This document shows, piece after piece, positions 1 to 8,950 of a DNA stretch of 60,299 nt; positions within the stretch are counted from its first letter, which is position 1, and the number at the start of each line of letters is the position of its first letter. The notes under the pieces were generated by a model. The model was not told the DNA's origin. It ran no database searches and saw nothing but the letters and a program-made list of their open reading frames with translations. A program made the position numbers and the translations under genes. This DNA comes from UBA1738 sp045538755 (GTDB lineage: Bacteria; Bacillota; Clostridia; UBA1381), in contig JAZQEC010000007.1 of the NCBI GenBank assembly GCA_045538755.1, forward strand, positions 1-60,299, read 5' to 3'.

Positions 1-666
1 AATAAGTTCTTCCGGAAAATCTATGTCCGAAAGCATCTCAAAAGCTTTTTCAAAATCTCCGACACTGCGAGAGAAATGTGCGTCGGAGTTTACACATATT
101 CCCGTCCCGATTTCCTTGCAGGCAAGTGCAATTTTCCTGCAATTTTCTATACTCGATTTTCTTGCATCAAATGTGTGCGAATTAATCTCTATAAGCTTTC
201 CAAGTTCCTTTGCCCGTCTCACAACTTTTTCAATATCATACGGGCATTTTGCATTTCCGCTGTGTCCTATTATGTCAACAATCGGATTTTCCAAAACATT
301 CATATATGCTTTTGTATGAAGTCCCTTCATATCGTTATCTGCATAACACGGAGAATGTATGCTCGCAATCACAATTTCAAGGCTTTTTCCGCTCTGCTCC
401 GTTATATCAATATCGCCGTTTATATTTAGTATATTAGATTCACAGCCCCTCAAAACACGAACCCCGTCTATATAAGGCGGAACAAGATTAATAGCCTCAA
501 AATGCCATATATGCGGTGCATCACCAAGTGCCGGTGCATGGTTTGTCATCGCAATCGCTTCCATTCCGATTTGTTTTGCAAAGCGCACATTTTCTTCAAG
601 TGTAGAATATGCATGGTCTGAAGCTGTTGTATGTGTATGAAGGTCTGTTTTTACCGTATATTTCAT
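1..666 (-). CDS. PHP-domain phosphatase (YcdX-like), partial
   Basis: The frame reads from an ATG at 666 to the window edge (222 codons), so only the last residues are missing. It starts MKYTVKTDLHTHT, the metal-binding first motif of the PHP (polymerase and histidinol phosphatase) fold, followed by TNHAP near residue 43 and a C-terminal VNSDAH motif. These His/Asp ligands normally bind a trinuclear Mn/Zn/Fe centre that hydrolyses phosphoesters; the substrate of YcdX-type members is unsettled. The start overlaps the hprK stop by one base (TAATG), so the two genes are translationally coupled. In Clostridia this pair is often followed by murB and rapZ, which would lie outside the window. Family call is firm, exact substrate is not. 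Confidence 0.85.
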   Translation of the reverse strand, partial: MKYTVKTDLHTHTTASDHAYSTLEENVRFAKQIGMEAIAMTNHAPALGDAPHIWHFEAINLVPPYIDGVRVLRGCESNILNINGDIDITEQSGKSLEIVIASIHSPCYADNDMKGLHTKAYMNVLENPIVDIIGHSGNAKCPYDIEKVVRRAKELGKLIEINSHTFDARKSSIENCRKIALACKEIGTGICVNSDAHFSRSVGDFEKAFEMLSDIDFPEELI

Positions 667-1616
667 TATTCTCCTCTTTCTGCCTGTTTCTGCATTTCAC
701 GCATAAGTCGGTTGTTAAGTTCCACTGCCGCATTATAGCCCATTCGTTTCTGTCGGTTATTCATTGACGCAACCTCGATAATTATTGCAAGGTTTCGTCC
801 AGGTTTTACAGGGATTGTTAAAGACGGTATATTTATTCCCATAATATTGGTATATTCCTCAAGCATTCCAAGTCTGTCATACTGTTTTCCTTCTACCCAA
901 GGCTCTAAATGTATTATCATGTTAATGCTTTCGGTGTCCTTAACAGCACCCATACCGAAAATTTCTTTTACGTCAATAATTCCTATTCCTCGAAGCTCCA
1001 CAAAATGCCTTATAATATCAGGCGATGAGCCTACAAGCGTTCTTGACGAAACACGTTTTATCTCAACAGCATCATCGGCAACCAGTCTGTGTCCTCTTTT
1101 TAAAAGCTCAATAGCAGTTTCACTTTTTCCAACACCGCTTTCGCCCATAATCAAAACACCTTCGCCGTAAACCTCAACCAAAACACCGTGACGTGTACGT
1201 CTTGGAGCAAGCTGGACGTTTAAGTAGCTGATTAATGCACTCATTATGCTCGATGTTGATTCTTCTGTACGAAGAATTGTCATATCGTATTTTTCCGCAA
1301 GCTCCAGCATTTCAGGGAATAGCTGCATATTTCTCGTAGTCAAAAGTGCAGGAAACTTTGTTGAAAAAAGTCTGTCCATGAGCTCATAGCGTTTTTCTCT
1401 TGGAAACTGCTCAAGATATGTTGCTTCTACCTTTCCCATAATTTGAATACGCTTTGGGTCAAAGTAATCGTAAAAACCCGCAATTTGAAGAGCAGGCCTG
1501 TTAAGTTCAGGTGTGTCAATCATAATCTTATCAATATCTGAGGAGGAATACATTCTTTCAAACCCAAACTCCTCTATTACTTTCGAAAGATGTATTTTGA
1601 AAGCAGAATCATGCAT
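666..1616 (-). CDS. hprK: HPr kinase/phosphorylase HprK
   Basis: Bifunctional enzyme that phosphorylates HPr on Ser46 and reverses it, setting carbon catabolite repression in Firmicutes. The Walker A loop GESGVGKS and the downstream LRGIGIIDVKEIFG signature are both intact; the following V-A-D-D-A-V segment is the usual position after the P-loop helix. The frame is open to an ATG at 1676, but the ATG at 1616 (MHDSAFKIHLSKVIEEF) matches the usual family N-terminus, puts Walker A near residue 158 as in characterised HprKs, and has AAGGAAAGGA about 11 bases upstream, so I prefer it. The product would be 316 aa, the normal size. It is the first gene of a pair with the PHP phosphatase. Confidence 0.93.
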   Translation of the reverse strand: MHDSAFKIHLSKVIEEFGFERMYSSSDIDKIMIDTPELNRPALQIAGFYDYFDPKRIQIMGKVEATYLEQFPREKRYELMDRLFSTKFPALLTTRNMQLFPEMLELAEKYDMTILRTEESTSSIMSALISYLNVQLAPRRTRHGVLVEVYGEGVLIMGESGVGKSETAIELLKRGHRLVADDAVEIKRVSSRTLVGSSPDIIRHFVELRGIGIIDVKEIFGMGAVKDTESINMIIHLEPWVEGKQYDRLGMLEEYTNIMGINIPSLTIPVKPGRNLAIIIEVASMNNRQKRMGYNAAVELNNRLMREMQKQAERGE

Positions 1617-1861
1617 ATTATAATCATTCCTTTCCTTGCTAAAGGCTTTTAAGAAAATTTCTGTCCAAGTCGCCATGGCCTCTGCCCTTTTATCCTTGCA
1701 AAACCTATTTTTATATCAAGCGCTTCTTTTGGACATAACTATACATTTTTATTATATACCAAAACTGATTTTATTTCAATTAAATTTTTACAAATATTTA
1801 TCTTTTTTTCACCAATAAATAATGTCAGTTTGCATAATTTAAAAAAAATTAATAAAAATGC

Positions 1862-1890
1862 TTGCATTATTTGAAAAGTTGTGGTAAAAT
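1862..1890 (+). promoter_or_regulatory. promoter of rpmB
   Basis: TTGCAT (1862-1867), 17-bp spacer, TAAAAT (1885-1890), about 45 bases before the rpmB start. Sigma-A type, assigned by eye. Confidence 0.55.
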
Positions 1891-1934
1891 ATCTATGTTT
1901 TGATAATCGTTTAGAAAATAGGAGGTGTTTACAA

Positions 1935-2123
1935 ATGGCAAAATGCGATATCTGCGGAAAGGGTGTTACCTTTGGAATTAAGGTCAGCCACTCACACAGA
2001 AGATCAAACAGAACCTGGAAGCCTAATGTAAAGAAAATAAAAGCAGTTGTTAACGGCAATACAAAATCAGTTAATGTTTGTACCCGTTGCCTGCGTTCAG
2101 GAAAGGTCACTCGTGTAGTTTGA
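1935..2123 (+). CDS. rpmB: 50S ribosomal protein L28
   Basis: A 62-aa protein beginning MAKCDICGKG and ending SGKVTRVV. It has the two CxxC pairs (CDIC at 4-7, CTRC near 48-51) of the zinc-binding (C+) form of L28, plus the basic SHSHRRSNRTW core. It is part of the large ribosomal subunit. The start follows GGAGGTG (1921-1927) by seven bases; the frame is open further upstream but those extra residues are not part of L28. It is a single-gene transcript: own promoter before it and an intrinsic terminator at 2138-2167. Confidence 0.97.
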   Translation: MAKCDICGKGVTFGIKVSHSHRRSNRTWKPNVKKIKAVVNGNTKSVNVCTRCLRSGKVTRVV

Positions 2124-2137
2124 TTTTACGGATTTGG

Positions 2138-2167
2138 CAGAGGAATAAACGTTCCTCTGTTTTTTTC
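2138..2167 (+). terminator. rpmB terminator
   Basis: Stem CAGAGGAA / TTCCTCTG with a six-base loop, followed by seven T residues. Confidence 0.85.
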
Positions 2168-2199
2168 TTGTAAAATTTTATATTTTTTTAATATTTATT

Positions 2200-2228
2200 T
2201 TGCTTTTTCATCAATTATATGTTATACT
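2200..2228 (+). promoter_or_regulatory. promoter of the murA operon
   Basis: TTGCTT (2200-2205), 17-bp spacer, TATACT (2223-2228). A second TATAAT begins at about 2232, so the exact -10 is uncertain. Confidence 0.45.
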
Positions 2229-2307
2229 TATTATAATATGATATAAAATGTGTAAAAAAATCGAATTAATGTTAGCTTATATAGATTGATTTAAGGAGTG
2301 TGAACCT

Positions 2308-3579
2308 GTGGAGAAGCTGGTAATCAAAGGCGGAAATCCGCTTAGCGGTACAATAACCGTCAGCGGTGCAAAAAATGCCGCAGTTGCTATTATCCCCGCT
2401 TGTCTTTTGATTAAAGACAAATGCAGACTTGAAAACTTGCCTGATATTAAAGACGTTAAACTGTTTTTAGATATTCTTCGTGATTTAGGTGCTAAAATTG
2501 AGGTTATTGATAAAAATACCGTCGAAATCGACTGTACACCCGTAAACTCGAACCATCCCGATGATGAACTTGCACGTAAAATGCGTGGCTCATCATACTT
2601 AATAGGCGCACTTTTGGGAAGATTCAGAAACTGCGTAGTTGCTATGCCGGGAGGTTGTGACTTTGGTACAAGACCTATCGACCAGCACTTAAAAGGCTTT
2701 GAAGCACTAGGTGCTGAATATGACCTTTCCTATGCAAGAGTTTCAGCACAGGCTACTGAACTGTGCGGTGCAAACATCTATTTTGACGTTACTTCTGTTG
2801 GTGCTACGGTAAACGTAATGCTGGCAGCAGTTACCGCAAAAGGTGTCTCTATTCTTGAAAATGCTGCGAAAGAACCTCATATTGTTGACCTTGCAAACTT
2901 CCTAAACGCAATGGGTGCAAAAATAAGAGGTGCAGGAACAGATACAATTAAAATCACAGGAGTTGAAAAGCTTCATGGTGGTACACATTCAATCATTCCT
3001 GACCAAATCGAAGCAGGAACATTTATGATTGCCGCCGCTGCAACTCGTGGCGATGTTACAATTCAAAATGTAATTCCGAGACACCTTGAATCCATCAGTG
3101 CAAAACTCAAGGAATCGGGCGTCTTAGTAGAAGAATTTGATGACAGCATAAGAGTATGGGTTGACAAAAACAAAAAACTCAAAAAGGTTAACTTTATCGC
3201 TCTTCCATACCCTGGCTATCCTACCGATATGCAGCCGCAGCTCGTTACATACCTTTCAACCGTAAATGGTACAAGTACGGCTCGTGAAGGCGTATGGGAC
3301 GATCGTTTCCGCTATGTCGGCGAATTAAAGCGTATGGGCGCAGATATAACTGTTGAAGGAAAGCTTGCTATCGTAAACGGCGTTTCTAAGCTTATGGGTA
3401 CAACTGTTCGTGCAACAGACCTCCGCGGCGGCGCTGCTATGATTATCGCTGGCCTTATGGCAGACGGCACTACTGAAATCACAGATATTTATCACATCGA
3501 CCGAGGTTATGAAAACTTTGAAGAAAAATTTGCATCTATCGGTGGTGACATCCAAAGAATTTGCGTATATACGGAATAG
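2308..3579 (+). CDS. murA: UDP-N-acetylglucosamine 1-carboxyvinyltransferase
   Basis: First committed step of peptidoglycan synthesis: transfers enolpyruvate from PEP to UDP-GlcNAc in the cytoplasm. The 423-aa length is standard. The N-terminal SGAKNAA motif carries the conserved Lys22. The loop MPGGCDFGTRPIDQH contains the catalytic Cys117 that fosfomycin alkylates; it is Cys and not the Asp of resistant forms. The start is GTG with AAGGAG at 2293-2298. It leads a three-gene run murA-walJ-rlmH with gaps of nine bases and a four-base overlap. Low-GC Gram-positives often carry two MurA paralogues; only one is here, and the sequence alone does not tell which type. Confidence 0.95.
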   Translation: MEKLVIKGGNPLSGTITVSGAKNAAVAIIPACLLIKDKCRLENLPDIKDVKLFLDILRDLGAKIEVIDKNTVEIDCTPVNSNHPDDELARKMRGSSYLIGALLGRFRNCVVAMPGGCDFGTRPIDQHLKGFEALGAEYDLSYARVSAQATELCGANIYFDVTSVGATVNVMLAAVTAKGVSILENAAKEPHIVDLANFLNAMGAKIRGAGTDTIKITGVEKLHGGTHSIIPDQIEAGTFMIAAAATRGDVTIQNVIPRHLESISAKLKESGVLVEEFDDSIRVWVDKNKKLKKVNFIALPYPGYPTDMQPQLVTYLSTVNGTSTAREGVWDDRFRYVGELKRMGADITVEGKLAIVNGVSKLMGTTVRATDLRGGAAMIIAGLMADGTTEITDIYHIDRGYENFEEKFASIGGDIQRICVYTE

Positions 3580-3588
3580 GAGTAATAT

Positions 3589-4362
3589 ATGTTTCTATCA
3601 TTGGTAAGCGGCTCATCAGGAAACTGTGCTCTTGTTTCTGACGGTAAAACTACGCTTTTGGCAGATTGCGGACTTTCCTGCAAAGCCCTTGAGCAAGCGC
3701 TTCAAAGAATTGGAATAAGTCCTTGGGACATTGATGCTTTGGTCATTACTCATGAACACAATGACCATATTAAAGGGGCAGGTGTTGTATCAAGAAAATA
3801 CAACCTGCCCATTTTTGCTACGGCAAAAACACACGAATGTATGGATATCGGAAAAATTGATGAGCATAACATTAAATACATTTCACAAGATATTGATTTT
3901 GAAGTCGGAACAATCGGTGTAAAGCCGTTTTCCATACCACACGACGCTGCAAATCCTGTCGGGTACAACTTTTTCTTCGGCAACAAAAAGTTGTCCTTAG
4001 CTACCGACATCGGAAAAATGAATGACTATATATTTGGCCATCTAAAGGGCAGTATTGCAGTACTTTTAGAGTCAAATCACGATATTAATATGTTAAGATT
4101 CGGGCGTTACCCGCAAGTTTTAAAAAAGCGAATACTCGGCGAATTAGGTCATCTGTCAAACGAAGCGGCAGCACAAACCGTACTTGAGCTTGTCAAAAAC
4201 GGAACACGTCATATAATGCTGGGCCACTTGTCAAATGAAAATAATACGCCGCGTCTGGCATATACCGAAACAATAAATCTTCTTTCCAAAAACGGAGTGG
4301 ACTTAAAAAAAGACGCAGCAATTACTATTGCAGCAAGATACGAGGTGTCAAAGTTTAGATGA
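3589..4362 (+). CDS. walJ: MBL-fold hydrolase, WalJ/YycJ family
   Basis: A 257-aa metallo-beta-lactamase-fold protein. It starts with FLSLVSGSSGNCALV, typical of the WalJ/YycJ group, and has the metal motif THEHNDH near residue 56 and a later LGHLSNE segment carrying another His ligand. In Bacillus the yycJ gene sits with the WalRK (cell-wall stress) two-component system; here it lies between murA and rlmH without walRK. WalJ is thought to be a 5'-3' nuclease-like enzyme affecting cell division or repair; the activity here is inferred from family only. Stop overlaps the rlmH start (ATGA). Confidence 0.85.
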   Translation: MFLSLVSGSSGNCALVSDGKTTLLADCGLSCKALEQALQRIGISPWDIDALVITHEHNDHIKGAGVVSRKYNLPIFATAKTHECMDIGKIDEHNIKYISQDIDFEVGTIGVKPFSIPHDAANPVGYNFFFGNKKLSLATDIGKMNDYIFGHLKGSIAVLLESNHDINMLRFGRYPQVLKKRILGELGHLSNEAAAQTVLELVKNGTRHIMLGHLSNENNTPRLAYTETINLLSKNGVDLKKDAAITIAARYEVSKFR

Positions 4363-4835
4363 ATATATCTGTAATTTGCGTAGGAAAAATCAAGGAAAAG
4401 TTTTTTACCGATGCGGTGGGCGAATACTTAAAACGACTTTCACGTTTCGCAAAAACCGAAATTATTGAGGTTAAGGACGAAAAAATTCCCGACAATGCAT
4501 CACATAAAGAATGTGAGGCAATACTTGAAAAAGAAGGCAACGCAATTTTGTCCAAAATCCCAAAAGGCAGTTATGTCATTTCTCTGTGCATAGAAGGCAA
4601 TGAAATGTCAAGCCCGGCACTTGCCGATAAAATCAAGTATATTTCAATGGAGGCAAGCCACATAACATTTATAATCGGCGGCTCTTTAGGGCTCTGGGAT
4701 GAGATTAAAAAATTGTCAAAACTCCGCCTTTCCTTTGGAAAAATGACACTTCCACATCAACTAATGCGTGTGGTACTTTTAGAGCAGGTTTATCGTGGGT
4801 TTAAAATCTTATCCGGCGAAAGCTATCACAAATAA
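4359..4835 (+). CDS. rlmH: 23S rRNA pseudouridine-1915 N3-methyltransferase RlmH
   Basis: SPOUT-class methyltransferase that methylates pseudouridine 1915 in helix 69 of 23S rRNA using SAM. The 158-aa length is typical. Visible family motifs are the SLCIEGNEMSSPALA strand, the knot segment FIIGGSLGLWDE and the C-terminal tail QVYRGFKILSGESYHK, which forms the usual RlmH end. The four-base overlap with walJ implies coupled translation. In many Firmicutes rlmH follows the yyc/wal locus, so walJ-rlmH adjacency is a conserved remnant of that order. Confidence 0.96.
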   Translation: MNISVICVGKIKEKFFTDAVGEYLKRLSRFAKTEIIEVKDEKIPDNASHKECEAILEKEGNAILSKIPKGSYVISLCIEGNEMSSPALADKIKYISMEASHITFIIGGSLGLWDEIKKLSKLRLSFGKMTLPHQLMRVVLLEQVYRGFKILSGESYHK

Positions 4836-4840
4836 TTTTT

Positions 4841-4874
4841 ACAGGCTGTATTTTTGCAGTCTGTTTATTTTTTT
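4841..4874 (+). terminator. terminator of murA-walJ-rlmH
   Basis: Eight-pair stem ACAGGCTG / CAGTCTGT (one G-U pair), eight-base loop, then a T-rich run. Confidence 0.7.
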
Positions 4875-4943
4875 CGTAATTTGAGGACACACTACATCAT
4901 ATAAAATAAATTGTGTACGTTTTGTTAAATATTTCCTTGTTTG

Positions 4944-4972
4944 TTGAAAACAAGCAAAATATATGCTATAAT
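4944..4972 (+). promoter_or_regulatory. promoter of the P-type ATPase gene
   Basis: TTGAAA (4944-4949), 17-bp spacer, TATAAT (4967-4972). Confidence 0.7.
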
Positions 4973-5011
4973 CTCATAAAATAAAAGGCAATTAATGAGG
5001 AGGAATTAAAA

Positions 5012-7621
5012 TTGTTGTTTTACAGCCAATCAAAGGAAGATGTTCTAAATCATCTTGATGTTTTAGAAGGCGCAGGGCTTTCGGAAAATAAGGCGAAGGA
5101 GCTTTTAGAAAAGTACGGCAAAAACAAGCTGAAAGAAAAAAAGAAGAAATCACCGCTTCAAAGGTTTTTTGACCAGTTTAAAGACGTTATGATTCTCATT
5201 TTAATAGCTGCTGCGGCTGTTTCTTTTGTAATAGCTTGCATAGAAGCAAACCCAAAGGAATTTTTCGAACCGCTTTTAATTCTTTTAATCGTTGTTTTAA
5301 ATGCAGTTATGGGTGTGCTTCAGGAAAGCAAGGCTGAAAAAGCGCTTGATGCGCTCAAAAATATGTCGGCACTGCACGCAAGAGTAATCCGTGACGGTGA
5401 GGAAAAAATTATTGATGCTGACCTTTTAGTACCGGGCGATATCATACATTTAGAAGCAGGCGACTTCATCCCTGCTGATAGTAGACTTTTAACAAGTGCC
5501 GCCCTTAAAAGTGAAGAGTCTGCCTTAACAGGCGAATCGGTTCCGTCAGAAAAAGATGCCGATTCACAAATTAACGAAAATGCACCGCTTGGCGACCGCA
5601 GTAATATGCTATTTTCAGGTTGCAGCATAACTTACGGAACAGCAACCGCCGTTGTCACGGCAACAGGAATGGATACTGAAATGGGTAAAATCGCAAACCT
5701 GCTGGACAACGAGACCGATGCCCAGACGCCGCTCCAGAAAAAGCTTGCACAGCTTGGAAAATATCTCGGCATTGTGGCACTTGCTGCTTGCGCCATTATA
5801 TTCGTTGTAGGAATAACAAACGGTATTCCTGTTATGGAAATCTTTATGACTGCCGTTTCACTTGCAGTTTCGGCAATTCCCGAAGGTCTTCCGGCAATCG
5901 TAACAATAGTACTCTCAATAGGCGTTCAGCGTATGGTTAAACAAAACGCCCTGATTCGCCGTCTTCCTGCCGTTGAAACACTCGGAAGTGCCGGTGTTAT
6001 CTGCTCTGACAAAACAGGCACTCTTACACAAAACAGAATGACATTGGTTAAAGCCTACACAGACGGTGCTGATAGCACATCTGACATTACTTTAAATAAC
6101 TCGGAAGAAATCAAAAAGCTTCTTTTTTACGGAACTCTCTGCTGCGATGGCTCGGTTGTATTTACAGGCGACGAAGAACAGCATATCGGCGACCCGACCG
6201 AAACCGCAATAGTTCTTGCCGCTCACAAAAGCGGTATGCCGAAAGACGAGCTTTCAAAGAAATATCCGCGTCTTGCAGAAATTCCGTTTGATTCAGACAG
6301 AAAGCTGATGACAACAGTTAACGAAATTGACGGAAAATATATCGTAATAGTGAAGGGTGCTTTTGATGTGATGGCACAAAGGTGTCTTAAGGGCGACCTT
6401 CAAAAAGCAAAGGAAATAACCGAAGAAATGAGCAGAAATGCTCTTCGTGTGCTTGCTGTTGGGTACAAAGAAATTAATGTGATCCCTGAAAATCCAACAC
6501 CCAAAGAGCTTGAGACAGAACTTACATTTATGGGGATTGTCGGTATGATTGACCCGCCAAGACCTGAAGCAAAAGCCGCTGTTGCAACCTGCAGAAAAGC
6601 CGGAATAAAACCTGTTATGATTACAGGCGACCATGTCGTTACAGCTTCTGCAATCGCAAAAGAGCTGGGCATTTTAGAAGACGGCGACCTCGCTATAACA
6701 GGCGCCGAGCTCGATGCCATGTCCGACTCTGAGCTTGACAAGAAGGTTACACAAATTTCAGTTTATGCACGTGTTTCGCCAGAAAACAAAATCAGGATTG
6801 TAAAGGCTTGGCAAAGGCAAGGTCAGGTTGTTTCAATGACAGGCGACGGCGTTAACGATGCGCCTGCATTAAAGGCCGCTGACATAGGCTGTGCAATGGG
6901 GATTACAGGCACAGACGTCGCAAAGGGTGCTGCCGATATGACTCTTACCGATGACAACTTCGCTACAATCGTTGAGGCTGTGCGAGAAGGTCGCGGAATT
7001 TACGCAAACATCAAAAAAGTTGTCGGATTTCTTCTCGGCACAAACATCGGCGAGGTTATAGCCGTTTTTGCGGCAATGCTTCTATGGCACAAAACTCCTC
7101 TTTTATCAATGCAGCTTTTATGGATTAACTTAGTTACCGACAGTCTGCCTGCAATAGCGCTTGGAATGGAGCCTGTTGAAAAAGACATTATGAGCAGAAA
7201 ACCAAAGCCTAAGGACGAAGGAATTTTTGCACACGGCCTTGGAATAAGAGTTGTCCTTCAAGGATTGATGTTTGCCATTCTTTCACTTATAGGTTTTAGG
7301 CTCGGCGAGAATATAGAGGGCACACTCGAAGGCGGACAGACAATGGCATTTACGGTTTTGGCACTTTCACAGGTCATTCAGGTTTACAATATGAGGTCAG
7401 AGCATTCACTCTTTAAAATCGGGCCTTTCACTAATGCCAAATTAAACGGCGCGGCACTTATTTCACTCATTTTGGTGCTTTTGGTACTCTTTACACCGCT
7501 TAATATTGCATTTGGACTTGTAATACTTCCTGCCAAACTTTATCTATATGCATTAGGGCTTATCATTGTTCCTATTATACTGATGGAGCTATCAAAGTTT
7601 ACAGGTCTTATAAAACACTAA
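5012..7621 (+). CDS. Ca2+-type cation-translocating P-type ATPase
   Basis: An 869-aa P2-type ATPase. Features in order: N-terminal cation-ATPase domain with a KYGKNKLKEKKKK stretch; actuator motif LTGESVPSEK; M4 motif AIPEGLPAIVT; phosphorylation site SDKTGTLTQNRM (Asp333); hinge MTGDGVNDAPALKAADIG; M6 motif NLVTDSLPAIALGMEP; C-terminal transmembrane bundle. PEGLPA in M4 and the N...D pair in M6 resemble SERCA/PMR1-like Ca2+ (or Mn2+) pumps, so calcium export is the best guess. The start is TTG with GAGGAGG about ten bases upstream. It is a single-gene unit with its own promoter and a strong terminator. Ca2+ versus Mn2+ cannot be settled by reading. Confidence 0.9.
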   Translation: MLFYSQSKEDVLNHLDVLEGAGLSENKAKELLEKYGKNKLKEKKKKSPLQRFFDQFKDVMILILIAAAAVSFVIACIEANPKEFFEPLLILLIVVLNAVMGVLQESKAEKALDALKNMSALHARVIRDGEEKIIDADLLVPGDIIHLEAGDFIPADSRLLTSAALKSEESALTGESVPSEKDADSQINENAPLGDRSNMLFSGCSITYGTATAVVTATGMDTEMGKIANLLDNETDAQTPLQKKLAQLGKYLGIVALAACAIIFVVGITNGIPVMEIFMTAVSLAVSAIPEGLPAIVTIVLSIGVQRMVKQNALIRRLPAVETLGSAGVICSDKTGTLTQNRMTLVKAYTDGADSTSDITLNNSEEIKKLLFYGTLCCDGSVVFTGDEEQHIGDPTETAIVLAAHKSGMPKDELSKKYPRLAEIPFDSDRKLMTTVNEIDGKYIVIVKGAFDVMAQRCLKGDLQKAKEITEEMSRNALRVLAVGYKEINVIPENPTPKELETELTFMGIVGMIDPPRPEAKAAVATCRKAGIKPVMITGDHVVTASAIAKELGILEDGDLAITGAELDAMSDSELDKKVTQISVYARVSPENKIRIVKAWQRQGQVVSMTGDGVNDAPALKAADIGCAMGITGTDVAKGAADMTLTDDNFATIVEAVREGRGIYANIKKVVGFLLGTNIGEVIAVFAAMLLWHKTPLLSMQLLWINLVTDSLPAIALGMEPVEKDIMSRKPKPKDEGIFAHGLGIRVVLQGLMFAILSLIGFRLGENIEGTLEGGQTMAFTVLALSQVIQVYNMRSEHSLFKIGPFTNAKLNGAALISLILVLLVLFTPLNIAFGLVILPAKLYLYALGLIIVPIILMELSKFTGLIKH

Positions 7622-7653
7622 AAAATCGGCAGAGAAACGTCTCTGCCGATTTT
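7622..7653. terminator. bidirectional terminator between the ATPase and the oadG-like gene
   Basis: Eleven-base perfect stem ATCGGCAGAGA / TCTCTGCCGAT with AACG loop, flanked by A and T runs so it can work for both converging genes. Confidence 0.85.
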
Positions 7654-7662
7654 AAATTTAAT

Positions 7663-7782
7663 TTATTTAAAAATTTTATTTAGCAAGGAAATCATTACAA
7701 CAACTATAAGAATTACTGCAAACACATTTGCCCATCCGACAAGTGCTGATGGGATAATTTCTAAAAAACCATTTATATTCAT
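7663..7782 (-). CDS. OadG-like small membrane subunit
   Basis: A 39-aa ORF starting at an ATG at 7782 with AGGAAAGGAC upstream. It begins MNINGFLEIIPSALVGWANV and continues into a hydrophobic helix FAVILIVVVMISLL with a short basic tail. This size and layout match the miniature gamma (OadG-related) subunits that accompany OadB-type sodium-pump beta subunits. It lies 29 bases after oadB on the same strand and is probably cotranscribed. In full-size decarboxylases the gamma subunit helps assemble the complex; here only the membrane helix remains. The role is inferred from position and size. Confidence 0.7.
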   Translation of the reverse strand: MNINGFLEIIPSALVGWANVFAVILIVVVMISLLNKIFK

Positions 7783-7811
7783 ATTTTTACCGTCCTTTCC
7801 TACAAATCAAA

Positions 7812-8921
7812 TCAGCCGAACATTTTTAGTATGAGTCCACCTGCTATTACAGATGCAATCTGTCCTGATACATTTACGCAAATTGAATGCATAAGAAGGA
7901 AGTTCTGGTTGTCCTCTTCAAGACCCATTTTATTGATAACTCTTGCTGACATCGGGAATGCAGAAATTCCTGCCGCACCAATCATAGGATTGATTTTCTT
8001 TTTAAGGAATATGTTTAAAAACTTCGCAACCATAACTCCACCGAATGTATCGAACACAAATGCTACAAGGCCCAAACCCAAAATCATAAGTGTTTCAACC
8101 GACAAAAATGCATCTGCCTGCATTCTTGCAGCAACCGTGATTCCCAAAAATAATGTTACCAAATTTGCAAGCACCTTTTGAGCTGTTTCAGAAAGTGAAT
8201 CTAAAACCCCACATTCACGGATAAGGTTTCCGAACATCAAAAATCCTACAAGTGCCACACTCTGCGGTGAGATAAGGCCTGCGATAACAGTCAAGAATAT
8301 AGGGAACAGAATTTTTGTGGTTTTTGATACCTTTTTCTCTGTGTATTCCATACGGATACGACGTTCTTTTTTAGATGTAATAAGCTTTATGACAGGTGGC
8401 TGAATTATCGGTACAAGCGCCATATATGAGTATGCCGCAACCATAATTGCGCCTAAATAGTTCGAGTTAAAGTGATTTGCAACAAAGATTGATGTAGGTC
8501 CGTCTGCCGCACCGATTACAGCGATTGAAGCCGCATCTTTAAGCTCAAAGCCTAAGAGTGTTGCCGCACCTAAAGTGAAGAAAATACCAAACTGTGCCGC
8601 CGCACCAAAAAGCATCAGCTTCGGATTCTGAAGAAGCGGTGTGAAGTCAATCATAGCACCTATTCCTACAAACAACAGAAGCGGAAACAGTTCATTTGAA
8701 ACACAGGCATTAAAAAGCACGTCTAATATTCCGACTTCTGTACCTTGCGTAACTGCACCCGACAGCGGAAGGTTAACTAAAATTGCTCCAAAGCCCATCG
8801 GCAAAAGCAATGACGGCTCCATATTCTTTTTGATTGCAAGATAGATAAGTACTCCTCCGATTATCCACATAATCACCATCTTCCACTCAATGAGCATCAA
8901 ATTTTCAAATAAAATTTCCAT
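7812..8921 (-). CDS. oadB: sodium-ion-translocating decarboxylase beta subunit (OadB/GcdB/MmdB family)
   Basis: A 369-aa polytopic membrane protein. The family sodium-site motif GAADGPTSIF is present (Asp140), with the C-terminal GAAGISAFPMSARV segment that carries the conserved Ser/Arg of the coupling site. Beta subunits turn decarboxylation of a biotin-bound carboxyl group into sodium export. The usual carboxyltransferase alpha subunit and biotin carrier are not in this window; only the OadG-like miniprotein follows. The gene sits behind a leader with a terminator and a Mn2+-riboswitch-like fold, an unusual setting for this family. It could supply a decarboxylase encoded elsewhere or be a stand-alone transporter. 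Confidence 0.9.
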   Translation of the reverse strand: MEILFENLMLIEWKMVIMWIIGGVLIYLAIKKNMEPSLLLPMGFGAILVNLPLSGAVTQGTEVGILDVLFNACVSNELFPLLLFVGIGAMIDFTPLLQNPKLMLFGAAAQFGIFFTLGAATLLGFELKDAASIAVIGAADGPTSIFVANHFNSNYLGAIMVAAYSYMALVPIIQPPVIKLITSKKERRIRMEYTEKKVSKTTKILFPIFLTVIAGLISPQSVALVGFLMFGNLIRECGVLDSLSETAQKVLANLVTLFLGITVAARMQADAFLSVETLMILGLGLVAFVFDTFGGVMVAKFLNIFLKKKINPMIGAAGISAFPMSARVINKMGLEEDNQNFLLMHSICVNVSGQIASVIAGGLILKMFG

Positions 8922-8950
8922 TTTTCATTCCTCCATTTAAGTAGCAAACA

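Noticed and set aside
1739..2110. Minus-strand frame over rpmB
   Set aside because: Antisense to a clear ribosomal protein gene with promoter, SD and terminator on the other strand.
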